The position numbers were made by a program, and so were the translations under genes. A stretch of 64,000 nucleotides of DNA from Nocardiopsis eucommiae (GTDB lineage Bacteria; Actinomycetota; Actinomycetes; Streptosporangiales; Streptosporangiaceae): the NCBI GenBank assembly GCA_018388625.1, contig CP074402.1, positions 2,666,001 to 2,730,000 of the forward strand. Reading direction: 5' to 3'. The notes below the pieces were generated by a model, which was not told the origin of the DNA, did not search any database, and saw nothing but the letters and a program-made list of their open reading frames with translations. This document shows, one piece after another, positions 40,571 to 51,037 of this stretch. The stretch's first letter is position 1. Each line of letters starts with the position of its first letter.

Positions 40571-41574
40571 GTGACCCTGCACGCTCCCTCCGTGCCGCTC
40601 TCGACGGACGAGGCGGCGGTCCATACGGACGCCTTCGACGCGATGGCCTCCTCCGTCGAGTCGGCGCTCCTGGGCAAGACCGAGGTGGTGCGGCTCGCCC
40701 TGGTCGCCCTGCTCTCCCAGGGACACCTCCTGTTGGAGGACGTCCCCGGAACCGGCAAGACGACCCTGGCGCGCGCCATCGCCTCCACCGTGGACGGAAT
40801 CTGGCGGAGGGTGCAGTTCACCCCCGACCTCCTACCCTCCGACGTGAGCGGCGTGACCGTCTTCAACCAGGCCACGCGCGAGTTCGAGTTCCACCCCGGA
40901 CCGGTCTTCGCCAACGTCGTCATCGCCGACGAGATCAACCGGGCCTCGCCCAAGACCCAGTCGGCGCTGCTGGAGGTCATGGAGGAGGGCGCTGTCACGG
41001 TGGACGGGGTCCGCCACACGGTCCCCGCCCCCTTCCTGGTGGTCGCCACCCAGAACCCGGTGGAGATGTCGGGCACCTATCGGCTCCCCGAGGCCCAGCT
41101 GGACCGGTTCCTGATGCGCCTGACCGTGGGCTACGCGGACCCGGCCGCCGAGCTGGCCATCATCCGGGGGGACCGCCTCGTCTCCCCGGAGGCGCTGCCA
41201 CCGTCCACCGACGCCACCCGGATGGAGCAGGTCCGGCAGGCGGCCCGCCGCGTGTACGTCGACGACGCCGTGTACGAGTACGTGCTGCGGGTGGCCCGTG
41301 CCACCCGCGACCACCCGGCGCTCAGCGTGGGACTGTCCACCCGCGCGACCGTCGCCATGGCCCACACGGCGCGCACGCTCGCCCTGGTCTCCGGGCGCCC
41401 CTACGCCACCCCGGAGGACGTCAAGACCCTCGCCCAGCCGGTGTGGGCGCACCGCCTGGTGCTCTCCCCGGAGGCCTCCGTCGGCGGCCGTACCGGCGTG
41501 GACGTGCTCGCGGAGATCCTGTCGGCCACCCCGGCCCCCAACCGGGACACCCAGGGGCGACGGCGACTCGCTGA
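40571..41574 (+). CDS. MoxR-family AAA+ ATPase
   Basis: About 334 residues. Walker A DVPGTGKTTLA, Walker B VIADEINRA, sensor region ATQNPVEMSGTYRLPEAQLDRF and the C-terminal lid (LSTRATVAMAHTARTLAL). MoxR proteins act as chaperones for complex assembly and usually pair with DUF58 proteins, as here. GTG at 40571 with AAGGA upstream. The frame breaks in the G4 run at 41553-41556; repair ends the protein at a TGA (41572-41574) that overlaps the ATG of the DUF58 gene (TGATG). Confidence 0.9.
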
Positions 41575-42697
41575 TGCCGACCACGAGGGGATGGCTGGTG
41601 GCCGTCACGGGGGCGCTGCTGCTCACCGCGGGCACCCTGTCCCAGTACCAGGAACTCGCCCTGCTCGGCGCGCTGGCGGTACTCGCGGTGGCCGCGTCCG
41701 CCGTGTTCGTGGGCGGTCCCGCCGACGTGATCGTGACCCGCTCCCTGCCCGGCGGCACCCGCACCACCCCCGGACACTCGGTGCGGGTGCACATGAGCGC
41801 GCGCAACACCGGGCGCCGGGGCCTGCGGATCAGCGAACGCGTGGTGGGCCCCGACGGCGAACACGACGTGCCCCTGGCCCCGCTGCCCGGTGGCGGCACG
41901 GGAGGATCGGACTACTGGCTGCAACCGCTGCGGCGCGGACTCATCGAACTCGGCCCCCTGCGCGCGGGCCGCTCCGACCCCTGGGCCTGGCCAGGAGCGG
42001 CCGTGAGCACGGCGCCACCGACCGTGTGTGGGTCCACCCGCCCTGGCAGTACCTGCGGGCCATCCCCGTGGGCAACGTGGCCGACCCGGACGGCGAGGTC
42101 GACGGCGCCAGGGCCGGAACGCTCACCTTCCACACACTGCGGGACTACGCGCCCGGCGACGACCTGCGCCACGTCCACTGGCGCAGCTCCGCCCGCCTGG
42201 ACCGCCTGGTGGTACGCGAGTACGTGGACACCTCCCAGACCCGCGTGTGCGTGATCGTCGACGACCGCGACACCGCCTCCGCGCACCTGGACGACGCCGC
42301 CGGCGCGGCCGCCTCACTGCTCGCCACCGGGGTGCGGGCCGCGCTCCACTGCGAACTGCGGCTCGTCAGCGGACGCGGCAGGGACAGCGGCGGCGGTTTG
42401 CCGTCCCTGCTCGACCTGCTGGCCGAGGCGGCGCCCACCGCCGGACCCGGCCTGGCCGACGCCCTCCACCTCGCCCGCACCCAGAGCCAGGGAGACACCG
42501 CCATCCTGGTCAGCGGGGCTCTGGACGCCACCGACCTGCGCCTGTTCGGCCAGCTCGCCGACCGCTACTCCGGACTCATCGCCGTGGTCGTCGGCCAGCA
42601 GGAGCCGCCCACGGCGCCCGACTCCGTCACGCTCATCGCCGCGGGGGACGCCGCGTCGTTCGCGGACCGCTGGAACGAGGCACCATGGCCACGATGA
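41574..42697 (+). CDS. DUF58 domain membrane protein (frameshifted)
   Basis: About 375 residues. Two N-terminal hydrophobic helices (WLVAVTGALLLTAGTL and LALLGALAVLAVAASAVFV), then the DUF58 block with its signature TLRDYAPGDDLRHVHWRSSARLDRL, followed by a von Willebrand A-like fold (VCVIVDDRDT). Start coupled to the MoxR stop. One break near 42005-42015. With MoxR it probably forms an assembly or stress-response pair at the membrane. Confidence 0.86.
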
Positions 42698-44933
42698 CGG
42701 CGCCCGCCCCCGAACGGTCCGCGGGGCCCGGCCCCAGCGCGCTTCCGGCCCGCGCGGGGCTGGTCCTGTCCACGGCGGCGGGCGGGGTCGTGGTGTCGGC
42801 CTCCTACGCGTCGACCGGCACCCTCCTCGCGGTCCTCGCCGCCTGCTCCGTGGTGTCCGTCGCGGTCGCGCTGCTCCTGCGCTCCCGGTACGACGCACTG
42901 CGGACAGTGCTCACCGGTGTCCCGCTGCCGCTCGTCTGCGTGGTGGCCGCCTCCGCGTGGGTGCCGGGCCAGGGGGACGGTGTACTGCTCGGCGCGGGTG
43001 AGGCCCTGCTCCACTCCGGGGCGCGCATCCTCACCAGCACGGCGCCCACACCGCTCACCGTCGACACTCTCGCCCTGCCCCTCCTGACGACCTGGCTCAC
43101 GGGCACCGCCACGGCGCTGGCCTGGCGCGCCGAACGCCGCGCGTTGGCGCTGCTCCCCGGCCTCGTGCTGCTCGTGGGAGCCGTCGTCCTCAACGGCCCG
43201 GTCGCCCCGCCCGGTTTCACCGCGATCGGCCTGCTCGGTGTGGCCGCCGTCCTCGTCATGTCCGGGCGCGCGGCCACGGGGGCCCCGAGCACCACCGGGT
43301 CCCCGTCGCTGGGCATTCAGGTGGACCATCGCCCCTCGGGGCCCTCCCCGGTCCGAGACGCGGTCGTCACCGGACTCATCTGCGTCATCACCGCGACCCT
43401 GGCCGTGCTCGGCGGCCCGGCGCTGCTCGCTGGCTGGACCACCGAACCGGGTGATCCCCGGGCCGTGCTGACCCCGCCGATGGACCCGCAGCAGGCCCTC
43501 AACCCGCTCAGCCACCTGCCCGCGTGGGCGGCCGAACCAGAGGAGCACCTGCTCACCGTGGAGTCCGACCGGCCCCTGGAACTGCGCTGGGTCGCCCTCG
43601 CCGACTTCACCGGCACCACCTGGCTGCCCGAGAGCGGGTACCGCAACGCGGACCAGGTCCTGCCCGCGCCGGTCCCGCCGCCCCCGGGGCCGACGGCGAC
43701 GTCACCGCCCGGATCAGCGTGAGCGAGGATCTCCCGGGCAGTTGGGCGCCGGTCGTGGGGGCGCCCCGCCGGGTGGGCCTGGACTCCCTCGGCTACGACG
43801 CGCTCACCGGCACCGTCGTCACCAGGGACGGCGCCGTGGCCGGACGAGACTACGAGGTGGTCGGCACGGTCGCCGACTGGTCCGGAGTCGACCTGTCTCG
43901 GTCGGCCCCGCCGGTGGGGGACGTGTACGAGCTCTACCGGGAGCTCCCGCCGGGCGCGCCGCCCATCCTCGACGAGGTCGTCGCCGCCATCGCCGCCGAG
44001 GGCGACTACCACCACCGGGCCAGGGCCATCGCGGACTACCTGCGCGACTCCCACACCTTCGACCCCGAGACCCCCGGCGGACACGGATACGCACAGGTCG
44101 ACGCGCTCCTGGCCGCACCCGGGGGCCAGGGCGGCTCGGGCACCTCGGAACAGTTCGCCAGCGCCTTCGCCCTGCTCGCGCGCGCCGCCGGTCTGCCCAG
44201 CCGGGTGGCCGTGGGGTTCGCCCCCGGAACCGAGCGGGGCGAGGGAGAGTACGAGGTCCGCACCGGCGACGCCCACGCCTGGGGCGAGGTGTATTTCGAC
44301 GGAGTGGGCTGGGTGCCCTACCACGTCACCCCCGGAGGGCAGGACGACGGCGGTGCCGACGACAGCCCGGAGAACGAGGACGCCCCCGAGGAACCCGAGG
44401 CCGGGGACCTCGACGCCACCTCCGAACCCGAGGACGAGGGGCGGCCCTCGGACGACCGGGAGGGAACCGGCGCGGGTCTCTGGGCGGCTGCCGCCGCCGG
44501 GGGACTGCTCGCCGTGATCCTCCTGGTCCCCGCCGCGCGCCTCGCTCGCAGGGCCCGACGCCTGGGTGCGGGAACCCCCGCCGAGCGTGTTCTGGGGGCC
44601 TGGCGCGAACTGCGCGACGCCCTCCGGATGGGCGCCGCCGACGTGAACGCGGGCGCCACCGTCACCGAGACCGTGGCGGTCGCCCGCGCGCTCGTGCCCG
44701 CTGCCGCTCCGGAGAGCCTGGACCGCGTGGCCCGGGCCGTCAACAGCACCGGGTTCGGCGGCGGGATCGACGTCGACGCCCCAGCGGCCGACGCGGTCGC
44801 CCGAGCGGTACGCGACCACCAACGCGCCGTGCGCAGGGCACGCCCCCGGTTCAGGAGGTTGACCTGGTGGTTCGACCCCCGACCCCTGTTCTGGCGGAAC
44901 GGTCCGGTCCGCCAACCGAGAGGACGCCGATGA
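42685..44933 (+). CDS. TgpA-type membrane protein with degenerate transglutaminase domain (frameshifted)
   Basis: About 750 residues: seven or so N-terminal helices (residues 20-260), a transglutaminase-like domain (about 440-550), an acidic linker, another TM helix and a C-terminal DUF4129-like region. The catalytic Cys position reads GTSEQFASAF (Ser, codon TCG), His is kept in GDAHAWGEVYF, and the Asp position in VPYHVTP is His. Protein cross-linking or Cys-protease activity is therefore unlikely. One break at the G4 run 43686-43689, well before the domain, so the substitutions are not artefacts of it. Overlaps DUF58 by 13 bases and the kinase gene by 4. Confidence 0.86.
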
Positions 44934-46958
44934 GCGGCGAGAAACAACGAGACCGACTCGCCCCGGGGTTCCACTCCCCGGAGGTCCTGCACCGGGGGAC
45001 GGCCTCGACCGTCTACCGGGCCTGGCGCGACGGGGACGACACCCCGGTCGCGCTCAAGGTCATGCGCGACGACGCGGGCGCCGCCGAGGTGGACCGGATG
45101 GTCGAGCTCGCCGGTGTCCCGGGCCTGGTCCACGTCGTCGGCGGCGGCCGCACCTCGTCCGGCCGTTCCTTCGTCGCCATGGAGCTGTACCCGGGGACTA
45201 CGCGTCCGCGCTGGAGGATGGGGGACCGCTGCCGCTCGGGGAGGTCCTGGCCGTGGGCCGGGCCGTCGCCGGGGCGCTCGACGCCCTGCACGGTCGCGGT
45301 CTGCTCCACCACCGGATCGAACCCGGCAACATCCTGCGCGCCCCGGAGGGTGCCGTCCTCGCGGACATGGGCGGCGTGACCCCCGTGGAAGGACGGCCCG
45401 CACCGGTGGGCCTGGACCCGCTGGCGGTCGCGTACGCCTCGCCGGAGGCGCTGAGCGGCCAGCACCCGTTGACCCCCGCGTCCGACGTCTATCGGCTCGC
45501 GACGGTGCTCTGGGCACTCCTGGCCGGGTATCCGCCCTTCGCGCGGGGACCCGGCGCGATCGGGGACCCGTTCACCTACCGGGAACGGGCCCTCTCCGAG
45601 AACCCGCCCCGGCTGCCCCGCGCCGACCTGCCCGTCCGGCTGCGTGCGGTCCTCGACCGGGCGCTGTCCAGGGAACCCGGCCGTCGCCAGGACGCCGCCG
45701 AGTTCGCCCGCGACCTCGCCCCGGGCGAGCCCCCTACGGGCGCGCTGGAGCCCGTTCCCGGCGCCAACGACGCCTGGGGGTCCCCGGCGCGGCGCCCGGG
45801 CCCGACGGGCGGGCCGTGGACGCCTGGCGTGCCCCCGACGCCGCCCGGGACCCTGTGGGGTCTGGGTCTTCTGGACCCGGGGTGACTCCGGATGCGGCGA
45901 ATCCTTGGGGAGTGCCCGGCGCGGTTCCTGGGCCCGGTCAGGGTGCAGGGCCGCGGTTCGCTCCCGGAGGCGGTGTGTCTGACCAGCGGGTCTCGGGAGC
46001 CGCGCATCGTCGGGAATCCGGACCGGGTCGTGCCGGAGCCTCCCCTGAGCCCGTTCGGGAGCCCGCGAACCCGCGTGCGCCTGGGCCGGGTCAGGGCATC
46101 GAAGGGGAGCGATCCATCCCCGGAGACGGAGGTTCGGGTTCACGGACCCCCGAGCAGGGGAGTTCGGAGACGGCGGCTGCCCCCGGTACGAACGGCTGGG
46201 GAGCGCTCGGTGGCGCGGAGGGCTCCGCCGAGCCCGGGGTCTCCGACGCCGTTCCGGGGCCGCCGAGCCGCAGGGCGCGGGGGAGAGCGGGGGTAACGCA
46301 CCGGCTTCGGCAGCGGGCATCCTGGCCGACCACCCCGAGACCGCCTGGGCCGCCTTGCCTGGGTGGGCGGGGACCGCCACCCCGAACGACCGGCGACCGA
46401 TCCGGGGCCGCCGGATCAGGCGCCGACGCCTCCCGAACCTCCCCAGCCTCCCGAGGGACGACCCCAGGGGCCGAGCACCCGGCGGCCGCTGTTCATCGGT
46501 GTCACCGTCGTGGCCATCGCCTTCGTCGCCATCACCCTCGGCGCGGTGGCGATCCTGCGCCCCGGGGCCGGTAGCGATCTCCTGGGGCAGCTCCGCCCGG
46601 AGACGGTGGCCTCGCCCGAACCGCAGGTGGAGAAGGCGGGACCTTCCGACGAACCGGTACCCACGGCGGGACTGGTCGAGGACTCCGCGCCCGGAGACGT
46701 CACCCTGGAGGACGCGGGGCACACGGTGACGGTGAGCTGGACGGACCACACCGACCCCGCCGCCGCCCACCAGGTGATCGGCGGCCCCGAGGGGAGACCC
46801 CGGGCAACCTCGCCGACGCGGAGCCGGGCTCCGCGTCGGCGAGGGTCAGCGGACTCGAACCGGGCCGGGAGTACTGCTTCGTCGTCATCGCCGTGCTCAG
46901 CGTCGACGAGATCGCTCCGTCGGAACAGGTGTGCACGGAGCGGGGCACCGCCTCCTGA
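44930..46958 (+). CDS. Membrane pseudokinase with extracytoplasmic FN3-like domain (several frameshifts)
   Basis: About 675 residues. Ser/Thr-kinase fold at residues 15-265: VALKVM (ATP lysine), then LLHHRIEPGNIL where kinases have HRDLKPxN, so the catalytic Asp is Ile and the Lys is Glu; DFG reads DMG. A Pro/Gly-rich linker of about 190 residues follows, then one TM helix (FIGVTVVAIAFVAITLGAVAIL) and a C-terminal FN3-like domain (VTVSWTDHTDP ... YCFVVIAV). Breaks near 45199, 45805, 46300, 46345 and 46795. The ATG overlaps the previous stop. Probably senses or scaffolds, not phosphorylates. Confidence 0.82.
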
Positions 46959-46970
46959 CGTGGTGCCCCG
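46941..46970. terminator. Hairpin between convergent genes
   Basis: CGGGGCACC (46941-46949) pairs with GGTGCCCCG (46962-46970) around the pseudokinase stop codon; a short loop of 12 bases. Serves both converging transcripts. Confidence 0.65.
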
Positions 46971-46982
46971 CCCCCGAGCCGC

Positions 46983-47615
46983 TCAGTGGCCCCGGTCCAG
47001 CCACTCCTGGAGGTGTGGCGCCTCCGCGCCGATGGTCGTGGAGTCACCGTGCCCGGTGTTGACGACCGTTTCCTCGGGCAGCGCCAGGAGGCGGGTGCGG
47101 ATCGAGTCCACGATGGTCGGGAAGTCCGAGTAGGACCTCCCGGTCGCCCCCGGGCCGCCCTGGAACAGGGTGTCGCCACTGAACAGGACGCTCAGTACCG
47201 GGGCGTACAGGCACACCGCCCCCGGAGCGTGGCCCGGGGTGTGCAGCACGATGAGGTCGGCGCCCGCGACTCTGATGGAGTCGCCGTCGGCCAGGTCCCC
47301 GTCCGGGGCCCGGTCCGGGTGGGTCATGTCCCACAGCACCCGGTCGTCGGGGTGCAGCAGGATCGGCGCCCCCGTCGCGTCGGCCACCGCGGGGGCGGCG
47401 TTCACGTGGTCGTTGTGGCCGTGCGTGCACAGCACCGCCACGACCCGGCGCCCGCCCACCGCCTCGATGATCGCCTCGGCGTCGTGCGGGGCGTCGACGA
47501 CCACGACCTCCTCGTCGTCACCCACCAGCCAGACGTTGTTGTCCACCTCCCAGGAACCGCCGTCCAGGGTGAAGACCCCGGACGTGGTCAGGTGTTCCAC
47601 TCGCGCTTCACTCAC
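46983..47615 (-). CDS. Metallo-beta-lactamase-fold hydrolase partnered with MscR
   Basis: 210 residues, intact. Dinuclear metal motif THGHNDH, then HTPGH, FSGDTLF and a final TGHGD histidine. Its frame starts at GTG 47615 and overlaps the mscR stop (GTGA). MBL hydrolases in this exact position next to the mycothiol-dependent formaldehyde dehydrogenase are common in actinomycetes. They are thought to hydrolyse S-formylmycothiol or a related thioester, completing formaldehyde oxidation. Confidence 0.9.
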   Translation of the reverse strand: MSEARVEHLTTSGVFTLDGGSWEVDNNVWLVGDDEEVVVVDAPHDAEAIIEAVGGRRVVAVLCTHGHNDHVNAAPAVADATGAPILLHPDDRVLWDMTHPDRAPDGDLADGDSIRVAGADLIVLHTPGHAPGAVCLYAPVLSVLFSGDTLFQGGPGATGRSYSDFPTIVDSIRTRLLALPEETVVNTGHGDSTTIGAEAPHLQEWLDRGH

Positions 47616-48697
47616 AGTCGCACCACCGATCGCAGTACCTCGCCGCGCTCCATGCGGGCGAACGCCTCCTCGACGTCACCGAGCCCGATCTCCTCGGTGA
47701 CGAATCCGTCCAGGTCCAGCCTGCCCTGTGTGTACAGGTCGACGAGCATCGGGAAGTCCCGCGAGGGCAGGCAGTCCCCGTACCAGCTGGACTTCAGGGC
47801 CCCGCCCCGGCCGAACACGTCCAGCAGGGGCAGGTCCAGACGCATGTCCGGGGTGGGCACGCCCACCAGCACCACGGTGCCCGCCAGGTCGCGGGCGTAG
47901 AAGGCCTGTTCGTAGGTCTGGGGGACCCCCACCGCGTCGATGACCACGTCGGCGCCGAAGCCGTCGGTCAGCGCGCGGATCGCCTCGACCGTGTCGGCCT
48001 CCCGGGCGTTCACGGTGTGCGTGGCGCCGAACCCCCGGGCCCACTCCAGCTTGCGGTCCTCCAGGTCCACGGCGATGATCCGACCGGCACCGGCCAGACG
48101 GGCTCCGGCGACGGCGGCGCTGCCGACCCCTCCGCAGCCGATCACCGCGACGGAGTCGCCCCGGGAGACCCCTCCGGTGTTGATGGCGGCGCCGATCCCG
48201 GCCATGATCCCGCACCCGAGCAGTCCGGCGGCGGCGGGCGAGGCGGCCGGATCGACCTTGGTGCACTGTCCCGCCGCGACCAGCGTCTTCTCGGCGAACG
48301 CTCCGATGCCCAGGGCGGGGGAGAGTTCCGTGCCGTCCTCCAGGGTCATTTTCTGGTCGGCGTTGTGGGTGTCGAAACAGTACTGGGGCCGTCCGCGCCG
48401 ACAGGCGCGACAGGCGCCGCACACCGCCCGCCAGTTGAGGATCACGTAGTCGCCCGGTTCGAGGTGGGTGACGTCCGCGCCGACGGACTCGACCACGCCC
48501 GCTGCCTCGTGGCCGAGCAGGAAGGGGTACTCGTCGTTGATCCCGCCCTCGCGGTAGTGCAGGTCCGTGTGGCAGACCCCGCACGCCTGGACCCGGACCA
48601 CGGCCTCGCCGGGGCCGGGGTCCGGGACGACGATGGTGGTGAGTTCCACGGGTGCGCCCTTCGCACGCGAGATCACACCCTGCACCTGTTGCGACAT
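47612..48697 (-). CDS. mscR: S-(hydroxymethyl)mycothiol dehydrogenase / nitrosomycothiol reductase
   Basis: 361 residues, intact. Zinc-dependent class III alcohol dehydrogenase fold: catalytic Zn ligands in [13 protein letters not shown] and [12 protein letters not shown], structural Zn cysteines [18 protein letters not shown] loop [18 protein letters not shown]. It oxidises S-hydroxymethylmycothiol with NAD and can reduce S-nitrosomycothiol, so it defends against formaldehyde and nitrosative stress. The ATG at 48697 has AGGGAG upstream. It forms an operon with the MBL hydrolase. Its presence shows a mycothiol-producing actinobacterium. Confidence 0.95.
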   Translation of the reverse strand: MSQQVQGVISRAKGAPVELTTIVVPDPGPGEAVVRVQACGVCHTDLHYREGGINDEYPFLLGHEAAGVVESVGADVTHLEPGDYVILNWRAVCGACRACRRGRPQYCFDTHNADQKMTLEDGTELSPALGIGAFAEKTLVAAGQCTKVDPAASPAAAGLLGCGIMAGIGAAINTGGVSRGDSVAVIGCGGVGSAAVAGARLAGAGRIIAVDLEDRKLEWARGFGATHTVNAREADTVEAIRALTDGFGADVVIDAVGVPQTYEQAFYARDLAGTVVLVGVPTPDMRLDLPLLDVFGRGGALKSSWYGDCLPSRDFPMLVDLYTQGRLDLDGFVTEEIGLGDVEEAFARMERGEVLRSVVRL

Positions 48698-48805
48698 GAG
48701 AAGACTCCCTGCACTTCGTGGCCGTCAGTACCGGTGGGCACCGTCAGGGGTCACCCTGCCGCACCGCCCGGACACGTGTCCATCATCCGGGCGCGGCTTC
48801 GGGGG

Positions 48806-48838
48806 TTGACAGTCCGCGATTGTGAGTGTGTACTCACA
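48806..48838 (+). promoter_or_regulatory. Promoter with overlapping operator 1
   Basis: TTGACA at 48806-48811 and TACTCA at 48831-48836 (19-base gap) face the MDR gene. The palindrome TGTGAGT-GTGT-ACTCACA (48821-48838) covers the spacer and -10, so a bound repressor would block polymerase. The mscR promoter must lie in the same 264-base gap. Confidence 0.6.
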
Positions 48839-48926
48839 TACATTAAGCGTAGGGATGCTTCGACGTCCTCTGGGCGGCGCTCAACTGGGCTGTTTCTCGG
48901 GGATAATGCATCTCTGTGGCCGTGGA

Positions 48927-48944
48927 TGTGAGTGAGCGCTCACA
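48927..48944. promoter_or_regulatory. Operator 2, second copy of the palindrome
   Basis: TGTGAGT-GAGC-GCTCACA, 12 of 14 arm bases identical to operator 1. Its centre is 106 bases from the first copy, about ten helical turns, and it ends 17 bases before the MDR start codon. Resembles TetR-type sites (core GTGAGCGCTCAC). Confidence 0.65.
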
Positions 48945-48961
48945 AATCTGAGGAGTCTGTC

Positions 48962-50022
48962 ATGCGTCAGTACGAACCGAGCGGGTCCACCGCCCAGGAC
49001 ATCACCGAGGTCCTGCTCCCCGGGCCCGTCGCCCCCGAGGGGCTGGTGGTCCGCCGCCGTAGCCTCGATCCGCCGGGGCCCGGCCGGGTCACGCTCCGGA
49101 TGGAGGCCACCGGGGTCTCCTTCGCGGAACAGCAGATGCGCCGGGACAAGTACTTCGACCAGCCGCCCTACCCGTTCGTGCCCGGCTACGACCTCGTCGG
49201 CACCGTCACTCGGGTCGGCCCCGGGGCGGACCCCGCCATGGTGGGCCACCGCTACGCCGCCCTCACCAAGGTGGGCGCCTGGAGCAGCCACGTGGACCTG
49301 CCCGCCGCCGCCCTCGTCCCCGTCCCCGAGGGGATCGATCCCGGGGCGGCCGAGGCCCTGGTGGTCAACGGGGTGACCGCCCACCGCATGCTCCACCGGC
49401 TCGCCCGGGTCCGGCCGGGCGACACGGTGCTGGTCCACGGCGCCAACGGCGGGGTCGGCTCACTGCTGGTCCAGCTGGCCCGCCACGTCGGGGCCACGGT
49501 CATCGGCACGGCCTCGGCCCGCAACGCCGAGGCCGTCCGCGCGCTCGGCGCCCTCCCCTCGACTACCGGGCACCGGACCTCCCCGGCCGGGTCCGCGCCC
49601 TGGCCCCGGGCGGCGTGAACGCGGTCTTCGACCACGTCGGAGGCGCCGGACTGACCGACTCCTTCCGTCTCCTCGCCCGCGGGGGGACCCTGGTCTCCTA
49701 CGGCACCGCCGCCACCCGGGACGTGGATGGCGACGCGATGCTCCCCGTCCTGCTGCTGTTCGCCCGGCTCCTGTGGTGGAACGCGCTGCCCAACGGGCGC
49801 GGCGCGCACTTCTTCAACCTCTGGAGCGGTCACCGCAGGGCGACGGACTTCCGCCGGAGGTTCGCGCGCGACCTCGGAGAGGTCCTCTCCCTGCACGCCG
49901 AGGGGGTCCTCATCCCGCCCGTGGCCGCCCGGGTGCCTCTCTCCGAGGCGGCCTCGGCACTGGCGCTCGCGGAGTCGGGCACGGTGGTCGGCAAGGTCCT
50001 CCTGGTCCCCGACCACCCCTGA
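48962..50022 (+). CDS. MDR-superfamily quinone oxidoreductase / enoyl reductase (frameshifted)
   Basis: About 354 residues, NADPH-dependent medium-chain reductase without zinc cysteines. VSFAEQQMRRDKYF and PFVPGYDLVGTVTRVG in the substrate domain; VLVHGANGGVGSLLVQLARHVGATVIGTAS is the Rossmann loop. ATG 48962 has GAGGAG 7 bases upstream. The frame breaks in the C4 run at 49555-49558. It is divergent from mscR and very probably controlled by the twin operators. Likely reduces an electrophilic quinone or enone. Confidence 0.87.
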
Positions 50023-50029
50023 CGGGCGC

Positions 50030-50850
50030 TCACCCCTGGAGGAAGGGCACCAGAGCGGCGGTCAGCTGGGCGGGGGCGTCCAGCTGGACGAGGTGCCCGG
50101 CGCCCTCGATCGGGTGGGCGACCAGGCCGGGGATCAGCGCCGCCAGGGCCCGGGTGCGCTCCGGTGGAATCCAGGCGTCCTGCTCGCCCCAGGCCAGCAG
50201 CACCGGGAGGTCGATCCCCGGATACAGGCCCTGGACCTCGTCGGTGTACGCCTGGTCGGCCTGCTGGATCTGGCGGTAGAACGCCGCCTGACCCTCCGCA
50301 CCGGTCCACGGCTCCACCAGTCGGTCCAGGACCGGGGGCAGCAGTCCCGGCGCGCTGGCCGAACGCACGTACTCGGCCACCAGGGCCCGGTGCAGCGCCG
50401 GAGGCAGCCGCTCGAACACCTCGGCGTGCTCGCCCACCAACCGGAAGAACGGCGAACCCCACGGCGCCATCGCCACGGGGGAGACCAGGGCCAGCCGCGC
50501 GTAGGAGGCCCCGTGCAGGAGGTGCGCCCGCAGCGCCACCGCGCCGCCGAAGTCGTGCGCCACCACGCTCGGGGACTCCAGGCCCCAGTGCGCGAGGAGT
50601 TCGGTGAACACCCGCCCCTGGGCGGCCAGGGACACGTCCTGGCCCGCCCTCATCTCGGACGTCCCGTACCCCGGCATGTCCCAGAAGTACACGCGGTGGC
50701 GGGGGCCAGCGCGGCGGCCACGTCCCGCCACACGTAGGACGAGAAGGGCGTCCCGTGCAGCAGGACCACCGGATCCCCCGCACCGACGGCGCCCCAGCGC
50801 ACCGTGCCCGCGCTCGACGCGTACGTCTCCGTCGTCGCCTGGTCGCCCAT
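50030..50850 (-). CDS. Alpha/beta hydrolase with Asp nucleophile (dehalogenase/epoxide-hydrolase type, frameshifted)
   Basis: About 273 residues. Oxyanion motif LLHGTPFSSYVW; nucleophile elbow VVAHDFGGAVALR where the nucleophile is Asp, as in haloalkane dehalogenases and epoxide hydrolases; catalytic His in GAGHLVQLD. ATG at 50850 with GGAGGGA upstream gives MGDQATTETYASSAG. The frame breaks in the G5 run at 50701-50705. It is convergent to the MDR gene, 7 bases away. Whether the substrate is an epoxide or a halide cannot be told. Confidence 0.85.
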
Positions 50851-50949
50851 GCTCGTCCCTCCGTCTTGGTCCCGTGGCCCCGGCCGAAGCCGCGGCGATC
50901 CTATCCGGAGGGTCGGACGGTTCGGAGCGGACGAGCTCGGGGAAAGCGG

Positions 50950-50987
50950 GAGGGGCGGCACCCGGCCGAGGCCGGGTGCCGCCCCTC
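50950..50987 (-). terminator. Strong GC hairpin downstream of the amidase gene
   Basis: Two 18-base arms (GAGGGGCGGCACCCGGCC and its perfect complement) with a minimal loop, 50 bases after the amidase stop. Confidence 0.8.
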
Positions 50988-51037
50988 GCTGACCGCTCCT
51001 GAGTGACGCCGAACGGGGAGACGTCCTCGCGGCTCGG

